From an uncultured Pseudomonas sp. (GTDB taxonomy: Bacteria; Pseudomonadota; Gammaproteobacteria; Pseudomonadales; Pseudomonadaceae), in the NCBI GenBank assembly GCA_943912755.1, contig CALTWF010000122.1:1-13784 (forward strand): DNA of 13,784 bases. Reading direction: 5' to 3'. A program made the translations under genes and the position numbers. Below are positions 7,157 through 13,236 of the stretch, piece by piece. Below the pieces are notes generated by a model. The model made no database searches, was not told the origin of the DNA, and saw only the letters and a list, made by a program, of their open reading frames with translations. The first letter of the stretch is position 1. Every line of letters starts with the position of its first letter.

Positions 7157-7573
7157 ATGGTTGCTCATCTGATTGAATTCGCGACAAATCACTACCTGCT
7201 GGTTGCTATCTTCCTGGTTCTGCTGGTTCTGCTGATCGTCTACGAAGCCCGCAAAGGCGGCCGCAGCCTGAGCAATGGCGAGCTGACCGCGCTGGTCAAC
7301 GGCGACAAGGCCGTGGTGATCGACATCCGTCCGAGCAAGGACTACTCCGCCGGCCACATCGTCGGTGCGGTGAACATTCCGCAGGACAAGTTCGCCGCCC
7401 GCACCGGCGAGCTGGAAAAGCACAAGGCCAGCAAAACCCTGATCATCGTCGACAACATGGGCCAGCACTCCGGCGCCATCTGCCGCGACCTGCTCAAGGC
7501 CGGCTTCACCGCTGCCAAGCTGTCCGGTGGCGTGTCCAGCTGGAAAGCCGACAACCTGCCGCTGGTGAAGTGA
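7157..7573 (+). CDS. yibN: Membrane-anchored rhodanese-like protein, YibN family
   Basis: 138 aa. One transmembrane helix near the N-terminus (about residues 13-30, YLLVAIFLVLLVLLIVYE) is followed by a cytosolic rhodanese domain (about 37-137) with VVIDIRPSKDYSAGHIVGAVNIP (53-75). The loop that normally reads CxxGxRS is DNMGQHS (99-105): the catalytic Cys is replaced by Asp99. It is therefore unlikely to be a sulfurtransferase and more likely binds a partner. E. coli YibN has the same size and position (yibN-grxC-secB) and has been linked to the YidC/Sec membrane-protein machinery. The ATG at 7157 was chosen because the hydrophobic anchor follows it at the usual distance; an in-frame upstream reading overlaps the promoter -10 region. 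Confidence 0.9.
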   Translation: MVAHLIEFATNHYLLVAIFLVLLVLLIVYEARKGGRSLSNGELTALVNGDKAVVIDIRPSKDYSAGHIVGAVNIPQDKFAARTGELEKHKASKTLIIVDNMGQHSGAICRDLLKAGFTAAKLSGGVSSWKADNLPLVK

Positions 7574-7574
7574 C

Positions 7575-7829
7575 ATGAGCCAGGTCATCGTCTACTCCAG
7601 CGACTACTGCCCTTACTGCATGCGCGCCAAGCAGCTGCTGTCGGGCAAAGGCGTGGCCTTCGAAGAAATCAAGGTCGACGGCAAACCCCAGGTCCGCGCG
7701 CAAATGAGCCAGAAGGCCGGGCGTACCTCGGTGCCGCAGATCTGGATCGGCGACACCCATGTCGGCGGTTGCGACGACCTCTATGCGTTGGAGCGCGCCG
7801 GCAAGCTCGACGCCCTGCTCAACGCTTGA
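7575..7829 (+). CDS. grxC: Glutaredoxin 3 (GrxC)
   Basis: 84 aa, a full-length dithiol glutaredoxin that reduces protein disulfides and glutathione mixed disulfides in the cytoplasm. The active site is CPYC at residues 12-15. The TSVPQIWIG segment (cis-Pro loop) and the GGCDDLYALE glutathione-binding motif are both present. The ATG starts one base after the yibN stop, so the two genes are surely co-transcribed and probably translationally coupled. The grxC-secB order is conserved in gammaproteobacteria. Confidence 0.96.
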   Translation: MSQVIVYSSDYCPYCMRAKQLLSGKGVAFEEIKVDGKPQVRAQMSQKAGRTSVPQIWIGDTHVGGCDDLYALERAGKLDALLNA

Positions 7830-7869
7830 CTCCCAAACCCTCTCAAGACCCTGCAAAGAAGGATCTGTC

Positions 7870-8349
7870 ATGACCGAGCAAAACAACGGCGCTGCCGAAG
7901 ACAGCGCACCGCAATTCTCCCTGCAGCGCATCTATGTGCGTGACCTGTCGTTCGAAGCGCCGAAAAGCCCGGCGATCTTCCGTCAACAGTGGGAGCCGAG
8001 CGTTTCCCTGGACCTGAACACCAAGCAGAAAGGCCTGGAAGGTGACTTCCACGAAGTCGTGCTGACCCTGTCGGTGACCGTGAAGAACGCTGACGAAGTG
8101 GCGTTCATCGCTGAAGTCCAGCAGGCCGGTATCTTCCTGATCAAGAACCTCGATGCGGCTTCCATGAGCCACACCCTGGGTGCCTTCTGCCCGAACATCC
8201 TGTTCCCTTACGCTCGCGAAGCGCTGGACAGCCTGGTCACCCGTGGTTCGTTCCCGGCGCTGATGCTGTCCCCGGTCAACTTCGACGCCCTGTACGCGCA
8301 AGAGATGCAGCGCATGCAGGAAGCTGGCGAAGCGCCTTCGCTGCAATAA
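7870..8349 (+). CDS. secB: Protein-export chaperone SecB
   Basis: 159 aa, typical for SecB, the homotetrameric cytoplasmic chaperone that keeps precursors unfolded and hands them to SecA. Recognisable segments are FSLQRIYVRDLSFEAP (16-31), VVLTLSVTVKN (63-73), the AGIFLI strand (86-91) and CPNILFPYAREALDSLVTRGSFPALMLSPVNFDALY (107-142). The ATG at 7870 has AAGGAT a few bases upstream, and the 40-bp gap from grxC has no terminator. Last gene of the operon, ending at a clear terminator. Confidence 0.97.
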   Translation: MTEQNNGAAEDSAPQFSLQRIYVRDLSFEAPKSPAIFRQQWEPSVSLDLNTKQKGLEGDFHEVVLTLSVTVKNADEVAFIAEVQQAGIFLIKNLDAASMSHTLGAFCPNILFPYAREALDSLVTRGSFPALMLSPVNFDALYAQEMQRMQEAGEAPSLQ

Positions 8350-8369
8350 GCGGTGATGGCATGAGAAAG

Positions 8370-8390
8370 CGCCCTTCGGGGCGTTTTTTT
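8370..8390 (+). terminator. Rho-independent terminator after secB
   Basis: A 5-bp stem CGCCC/GGGCG closed by a UUCG tetraloop is followed directly by seven T. It starts 20 bp after the secB stop. Confidence 0.92.
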
Positions 8391-8422
8391 ATGGGGTGGG
8401 ATTTGTATTGGGTTGAGGGCTC

Positions 8423-8474
8423 ATCGCTGGCAAGCCAGCTCCCACGGTCTTGTGGGAGCTGGCTTGCCAGCGAT
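8423..8474. repeat. REP doublet, type A (short spacer)
   Basis: Two perfectly complementary 23-bp arms (8423-8445 and 8452-8474) flank a spacer of only 6 bp. Sequence type and orientation, with the GTGG motif facing inwards, are the same as at 864-934. It lies in the convergent gap between the secB terminator and the trmL stop, ending 6 bp from that stop. As RNA it would fold into one long hairpin, which could help terminate trmL. Confidence 0.9.
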
Positions 8475-8480
8475 GCTTTC

Positions 8481-8942
8481 TCACGCGAAACCTTGCTGGC
8501 GCCAGGCCTCGTACACGGCCACGGCAACCGTATTGGACAGGTTCAGGCTGCGGCACCCCGGCCGCATCGGCAGACGCAGACGCAGGCGCTGGCCGCTTTC
8601 CAGGGCATCCAGTACCTCTGCCGGCAGCCCGCGGCTCTCCGGGCCGAACAGGAACGCATCCCCCGGCTCGAACGCCACTTCGTGGAACGGCTGCGAGCCC
8701 TTGGTGGTGAAGGCGAACAGGCGCGGTTGTCCCAGGCTTTCCAGGCACGAGGCCAGGTCGGCATGACGCTTGAGCGTGGCGTACTCGTGGTAGTCCAGGC
8801 CCGCCCGGCGCAGGCGCTTGTCGTCCAGTTCGAAACCGATCGGCTCGATCAGGTGCAGGTCGCAGCCGCTGTTGGCACAGAGCCTGATAATGTTGCCGGT
8901 ATTGGGCGGAATTTCCGGTTGAAAAAGGATCACGTGAAACAT
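8481..8942 (-). CDS. trmL: tRNA 2'-O-methyltransferase TrmL
   Basis: 153 aa, a minimal SPOUT-class methyltransferase close in size to E. coli TrmL (YibK, 157 aa), which methylates the 2'-O of wobble nucleotide 34 in two tRNA-Leu species using S-adenosylmethionine. The trefoil-knot motifs are visible: IPPNTGNIIR (11-20), FLFGPESRGLP (97-107) and RSLNLSNTVAVAVYEAWR (131-148). The start is MFHVILFQPEIPPNTGN, the usual beginning of the family, and GGAG lies 6 bp upstream (8949-8952). The ATG overlaps the ATG of the divergent gene on the other strand. Any upstream in-frame extension is antisense to that gene and is not part of TrmL. Confidence 0.95.
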   Translation of the reverse strand: MFHVILFQPEIPPNTGNIIRLCANSGCDLHLIEPIGFELDDKRLRRAGLDYHEYATLKRHADLASCLESLGQPRLFAFTTKGSQPFHEVAFEPGDAFLFGPESRGLPAEVLDALESGQRLRLRLPMRPGCRSLNLSNTVAVAVYEAWRQQGFA

Positions 8943-8943
8943 G
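8940..8943. other. Overlapping head-to-head start codons (CATG)
   Basis: The trmL ATG (8942-8940, minus) and the ATG of the following plus-strand gene (8941-8943) share two bases in one palindromic CATG. There is no intergenic space, so the promoter and ribosome-binding site of each gene must lie within the other's coding sequence. The trmL side has GGAG 6 bp before its ATG; the other side has AAGGA about 11 bp before. Confidence 0.75.
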
Positions 8944-9381
8944 CACGGCTCCGAGCATAAAGATGACGCGCATTCTACTCCTGACGAGCCCGATGAGCGT
9001 TCGAAATCCTGGCCGCGGGTGCTGTTTTCAATGGCCCTGTTCGGGATGCTGGTCGGCTTGATGATAGGCCGCCTGACCGCGCCCGAACCACGGGTGCTGG
9101 AGCAGGTGGAGGTGGTCGCCGGCGGGTTGGACCTGTGGTTCAACGAAGAACCGAAGCTGCACGGCGAAGTGGTCGAAGGCACCGTGGCGCTGCTGTTCGA
9201 GGCGGAGGGCAAGGCTGCGAGAGGTCAATTAAGCTTCGGCGACAAGCCGGTGAGCTGGCGGCTGCGCAAGACCGATCAGGGCCTGTTGCTGAGCCTGGTG
9301 GCGGCCCGTCCACTGCAGGCCCGCTGGGCGGGTGAGTCAGTGGAGGACCGCTGGCGAGTGCAGGTAAGACTGCACGAATAA
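8941..9381 (+). CDS. Small membrane-anchored protein of unknown function
   Basis: 146 aa, not assigned to a known functional family. A charged N-terminus (1-26) is followed by one transmembrane helix, about residues 27-44 (VLFSMALFGMLVGLMIGR). A soluble domain of about 95 residues follows, predicted mostly beta: LEQVEVVAGGLDLWFNEEP and VEGTVALLFEAEG, ending RWRVQVRLHE. The charge pattern suggests the C-terminal domain is periplasmic. The P. aeruginosa gene next to ntrC (PA5126) is a hypothetical protein in the same place, and this is probably its homologue. The ATG at 8941 is preferred; a GTG at codon 27 would remove the charged tail and leave the helix at the very N-terminus. Its 3' end faces ntrC. 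Confidence 0.75.
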   Translation: MHGSEHKDDAHSTPDEPDERSKSWPRVLFSMALFGMLVGLMIGRLTAPEPRVLEQVEVVAGGLDLWFNEEPKLHGEVVEGTVALLFEAEGKAARGQLSFGDKPVSWRLRKTDQGLLLSLVAARPLQARWAGESVEDRWRVQVRLHE

Positions 9382-9432
9382 AAGAGGGGAATCCCCGGCC
9401 TGCCTGTACCAAGGCCCCCAAAACTGGAGATG
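9380..9432 (-). ncRNA. Candidate nitrogen-regulated small RNA (NrsZ-like)
   Basis: The gap between the membrane-protein stop and the ntrC stop is convergent and needs no promoter, yet a near-consensus sigma-54 promoter on the minus strand would start RNA near 9432. Only about 50 nt of non-coding sequence follows. It holds GGCCT/AGGCC pairing and ends in GGGG-ATT-CCCC with a T-rich run (TCTTTTATT on the minus strand). In P. aeruginosa the sigma-54/NtrC-dependent small RNA NrsZ is, as I recall, encoded next to ntrC, and a short fragment of it is active. Location and promoter type agree; sequence homology could not be checked. The 3' end is uncertain and could extend antisense into the neighbouring gene. 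Confidence 0.4.
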
Positions 9433-9448
9433 TCTGTATTAATGCAGA
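9433..9448. promoter_or_regulatory. AT-centred dyad at the sigma-54 start region
   Basis: TCTGTATTAATGCAGA is a near-perfect 16-bp palindrome with one mismatched pair. It overlaps the -12 element and the predicted start region of the sigma-54 promoter. It could be an operator, or simply part of the promoter. Confidence 0.3.
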
Positions 9449-9458
9449 TGCTGTGCCA
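9443..9458 (-). promoter_or_regulatory. Sigma-54 (-24/-12) promoter downstream of ntrC
   Basis: The minus strand reads TGGCACAGCATCTGCA. The -24 element TGGCAC is exact, the -12 element CTGCA differs from TTGCA at one base, and GG and GC are separated by exactly 10 bp. It points away from ntrC, towards 9382. An NtrC-like half-site (GCACC on the minus strand, 9548-9544) lies about 113 bp upstream of the predicted start, within the usual enhancer distance, but it has no clear second half. Confidence 0.7.
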
Positions 9459-9567
9459 ACTTTTAGAAACCGCTGTAGATCAAGGGTTTCAGGGTGTTTT
9501 CGGGGTTTCTCCATAGGCCGGATGGGGATTTTTGCCTTCAGGCGGTGCGTCGGGGGCAAATTCGGTT

Positions 9568-9586
9568 CATGAATGGGGCATTCATG
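9568..9586. other. Hairpin CATGAAT/ATTCATG
   Basis: A perfect 7-bp stem with a 5-nt loop lies in the gap downstream of ntrC. On the minus strand it overlaps a weaker sigma-54-like match (TGGCGGCATGAATGCC, 9593-9578), so it may be part of a second promoter or of an RNA. Confidence 0.4.
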
Positions 9587-9607
9587 CCGCCACCCGGCTG
9601 AAACGAC

Positions 9608-9657
9608 CGCGGGGCCGTGCCTGCTCACAGAATCCTGTGGCAGGCGCCGGCCCCGCG
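9608..9657. terminator. Long GC-rich hairpin between converging genes
   Basis: A 10-bp outer stem (9608-9617 with 9648-9657) is followed inward by GCCTG/CAGGC and CACAG/CTGTG pairings around an AATC loop. On the plus strand TTCTTTG follows, so it may end transcripts from the small membrane-protein gene. On the minus strand, past the ntrC stop, only GGTCGTTTC follows, a weak T-run. It is probably a two-way terminator, but not a textbook one. Confidence 0.5.
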
Positions 9658-9676
9658 TTCTTTGCAACGGGTGCGA

Positions 9677-11109
<1,433 letters not shown>

Positions 11110-11113
<4 letters not shown>

Positions 11114-12195
11114 GAGGAAGCGGCTCCTTGTTCCAGTGGCAGGAAGATCGAGAAGGTGGTGTGGCCCGGATGGCTGTCACATTCGATCAGGCCCTGGTGC
11201 TGGCTGATGATGTTCTGGGTGATGGCCAGGCCCAGCCCGGTACCGTCCGGGCGGCCGCTGACCATGGGATAGAAGAGGGTGTCCTGCAGTTCCGCAGGAA
11301 TCCCGGGGCCGTTGTCGATGATCTCGATCTTGGCCACCAGGCGGTGACGGATATGGCCGATGGTGAACTGGCGCATGGCCCGGCTGCGCAGGGTGATGCG
11401 GCCCAGGCGCAGTTCGTTCTGCGCGCTGATGGCCTGCATGGCGTTGCGCACGATGTTGAGCACGGCCTGGATCATCTGTTCGCGGTCGATCAGGACATCC
11501 GGCAGGCTCGGGTCGTAGTCGCGCACCAGGGTGATGCCGCCCTGGCTTTCCGCTTCGACCAGGCTGCAGACCCGCTCCAGCACCTCGTGGACGTTGGTCA
11601 TGGCCAGCAGCGGCAGTTTGTTCGAGCCGAGCATGCGGTCGACCAGGTTTCGCAGGCGGTCGGCCTCTTCGATGATGACGTTGGTGTAGTCCTTCAACCC
11701 CTCGTCGGGCAGCTCGCGGGCCAGCAGCTGTGCGGCGCCGCGAATCCCGCCGAGGGGGTTCTTGATCTCGTGGGCCATGCCGCGCACCAGCATCTTGGTG
11801 GTTTCCTGCTTGGACAGCTGGGCTTCTTCCTTGGTGATGCGCAGCAGGCGGTCGCGCGGGTGTACCTCAAGCAGCAGCAGGGTGCGGCCGTTGCTGAGGA
11901 TCGGCGTGACGGCGTAGTCGACGGTCAGGCTCTGGCCGGTCAGCGAGGTGAGCTGGGCCTCGCGCTTGGTGAAGGGGTGGGCGTGTTCCACCGCCTGGCG
12001 CAGGGAGTTGAGTGCCTCGCTGGACTCGGTGAAGAGTTCGCTGATGAACTGGCCATGGCTGCGCTGGCCGCTGATGGCCAGGAGCATTTCCGCCGCCGGG
12101 TTCATGTACTCAAGGCGCAGTTCGGCGTTGAGCAGGATGGTGGCGGTGGTCAGGTTGTCCAGTAGCAATCGGTGCAGTGCATCGCTGATGGTCAT
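11110..12195 (-). CDS. ntrB: Nitrogen regulation sensor histidine kinase NtrB
   Basis: 361 aa, soluble, with no membrane segment. NtrB phosphorylates NtrC when nitrogen is short and, with PII protein, dephosphorylates it when nitrogen is plentiful. An N-terminal PAS domain covers about 5-115 (LLLDNLTTATILLNAELRLEYMNPAAE near the start). The H box MAHEIKNPLGGIRGA has phospho-acceptor His142, the N box IVRNAMQA has Asn251, the G1 box DNGPGI is at 294-299 and the G2 box DGTGLGLAI at 317-325. The ATG at 12195 gives the standard family start MTISDALHRLLLDN. A longer in-frame reading upstream has no family resemblance and runs into the promoter region. Only a weak AGAGG lies upstream, unusually far (13 bp). 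Confidence 0.97.
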
Positions 12196-12281
12196 GTGGC
12201 GTCTTTGACCTCTTTTGGCACATGTCGGACCTGGCAACGGCCAGGGGCGCGAACGCTGGTAATTCGCTGATCCGAGGAAAA

Positions 12282-12297
12282 TGCAAAAAGTAAACCA
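12282..12297 (-). promoter_or_regulatory. Candidate sigma-54 promoter of ntrBC
   Basis: The minus strand reads TGGTTTACTTTTTGCA. The -12 element TTGCA is exact and GG and GC are 10 bp apart, but the -24 element (TGGTTT against TGGCAC) matches only half. The predicted start is near 12271, giving a leader of about 75 nt before the ntrB ATG. Confidence 0.35.
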
Positions 12298-12424
12298 AGG
12301 CTCCGAAAAGAAGCGGAAACCCCGGAGAAACTCCTGAATCTGCCCGAAAAAGGCCTGCAAAGTCCCGAATTGTCAGATTTTGTGACCCAAAATGGGCTGA
12401 ACCAATCCGCGAGACGCCAGTTTA

Positions 12425-12441
12425 CGCACCAAGATAGAGCA
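12425..12441. promoter_or_regulatory. NtrC-like binding site, proximal
   Basis: CGCACC-AAGAT-AGAGCA matches 9 of 12 defined positions of the NtrC dyad TGCACC-N5-GGTGCA. It is centred about 160 bp upstream of the predicted ntrBC sigma-54 start, a plausible enhancer distance. Pattern match only. Confidence 0.3.
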
Positions 12442-12489
12442 TAGAGCGAAAGGCTCAGCTTGCCTCGCCGAGACGTACGCTGGCCAGAA

Positions 12490-12642
12490 TCAGCGCCAGC
12501 GCTCGCCGCAGGTCGAGGGCAGCCAGCCGGATGAGTGTTTGCTGCCGGGGTTGGCCCGGATGTGGGCGCAACTGGTGGGGCGGATCCGGCGATTGGTCAT
12601 CTGGTGCGCGTCGTTCAGTAGTTCATGGGTATCGCGCACCAT
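12490..12642 (-). CDS. Possible small protein or gene remnant (50 aa)
   Basis: This ATG-started frame in the 467-bp gap between the cupin gene and ntrB encodes MVRDTHELLNDAHQMTNRRI followed by a Pro/Arg/Ser-rich part, 50 aa in all, with mostly G or C in third codon positions. I do not recognise it. A neighbouring frame of the same strand carries a helix-like end (LAALDLRRALALILASVRL) with its stop at 12455, so it may be the wreck of a slightly longer gene broken by a frameshift. No good ribosome-binding site is seen, and an NtrC-like site overlaps the ATG, so it may not be coding. The rest of the gap (12196-12662) holds the regulatory candidates listed separately. Confidence 0.2.
   Translation of the reverse strand: MVRDTHELLNDAHQMTNRRIRPTSCAHIRANPGSKHSSGWLPSTCGERWR
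12602..12641. repeat. Inverted repeat TGGTGCGCG / CGCGCACCA
   Basis: Perfect 9-bp arms (12602-12610 and 12633-12641) with a 22-bp spacer. Each arm contains an NtrC half-site (TGGTGC or GCACCA), and the right arm is also part of the better NtrC-like dyad at 12635-12651. Confidence 0.5.
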
Positions 12643-12651
12643 GTTGGAGCA
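12635..12651. promoter_or_regulatory. NtrC-like binding site, distal
   Basis: CGCACC-ATGTT-GGAGCA matches 10 of 12 defined positions of the NtrC dyad; written as GCACCA-N3-TGGTGC it has a single mismatch. It lies just beyond the cupin stop codon, about 370 bp upstream of the predicted ntrBC start. That is far for an enhancer but not impossible. Confidence 0.4.
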
Positions 12652-12662
12652 TCTTGCTTTCT

Positions 12663-13085
12663 TCAATCTGTCGGCTGAATTTCGGATAACGCCTGGCCCG
12701 GGCTACCCGCATAGAAAACGATCAATTCGGCACCCTGGCTGCCGGCGCGGCCTCGATGGACACCATCGGCGATTTCCGCCAGCGCGTCACCAGCGCGCAC
12801 CTGTACCTGGCGGCCCTCGGGGGTTTCGACCGTGAGCTCTCCGTTCAGCACGTAACCGGCATTGGGTATGGGGTGCCGATGCCAGGCCAGGGCGGTGTCG
12901 GCGGCGATGCGGATTTTCAGCACGCTGAGTTCAGGCGGGCCGGAAGGGTAGTGGGTATAGGGCGAGCCGTCCCAGGCATTGCTGGTACGCAGCAGAAGTT
13001 GTACGTCGACGGGATTGGCGGGGGGAATGCCGGAGCAGGCGCTGAGCAGAGCCAGCAAGCCGAAAAGGCAGGTGGAGCGGATCAT
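12663..13085 (-). CDS. Cupin-domain lipoprotein
   Basis: 140 aa. The N-terminus MIRSTCLFGLLALLSAC carries a lipobox (LSAC, Cys17), so the protein is probably lipid-anchored in the envelope. A single cupin_2-type barrel spans about 50-128: first motif WHRHPIPNAGYVLNGELTV (68-86) with metal-type His69 and His71, second motif GDALAEIADGVHRG (99-112) with His110. The Glu usual in the first motif is Asn or Ala here, so metal binding may be altered. Substrate unknown. The ATG at 13085 has GAGG 9 bp upstream. It sits alone between the glnA terminator and the ntrB upstream region, a place where other pseudomonads, as I recall, have different small genes. Confidence 0.85.
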   Translation of the reverse strand: MIRSTCLFGLLALLSACSGIPPANPVDVQLLLRTSNAWDGSPYTHYPSGPPELSVLKIRIAADTALAWHRHPIPNAGYVLNGELTVETPEGRQVQVRAGDALAEIADGVHRGRAGSQGAELIVFYAGSPGQALSEIQPTD

Positions 13086-13173
13086 GGGGTATGGCCTCGC
13101 TGAGTGAAGAGCGAGCCAGCATGGGGGAGGGGGGAAATCCTCAGCTATCAGCCGGGAGCCAGGCTGTTGTAAG

Positions 13174-13200
13174 AAAAAGGCCTCCCGAAGGAGGCCTTTT
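13174..13200. terminator. Strong two-way terminator after glnA
   Basis: A perfect stem GGCCTCC/GGAGGCC (13179-13185 with 13190-13196) with a 4-nt loop is flanked by A5 on the left and T4 on the right. On the minus strand, the glnA direction, it ends in TTTTTC and reads as a classical rho-independent terminator with a UUCG loop. It lies about 37 bp past the glnA stop and can also act in the plus direction. Confidence 0.93.
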
Positions 13201-13236
13201 CCACGTACTTACGCCGCTTGCGCGAGCGTCACCGGA

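Noticed and set aside
8943..9212. N-terminal extension of TrmL
   Set aside because: TrmL proteins begin at MFHVILFQPEIPPNTG; the extension is the antisense of the divergent gene.
9421..9442. Plus-strand sigma-54 promoter in the ntrC downstream gap
   Set aside because: I checked the GG pairs in 9386-9500 on the plus strand; none has a convincing GC partner at N10 with matching flanks, so only minus-strand sites are proposed.
11128..12165. 345-codon open frame on the plus strand opposite ntrB
   Set aside because: Antisense to a complete NtrB kinase; low-complexity translation without motifs.
12196..12360. 55-residue N-terminal extension of NtrB
   Set aside because: The family starts at MTISDALHRLL; the extension covers the candidate promoter and has no resemblance to a domain.
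12539..12835. 98-codon plus-strand frame across the 3' end of the cupin gene
   Set aside because: Overlaps the antisense of a supported lipoprotein gene, has no motif and lacks a convincing ribosome-binding site.
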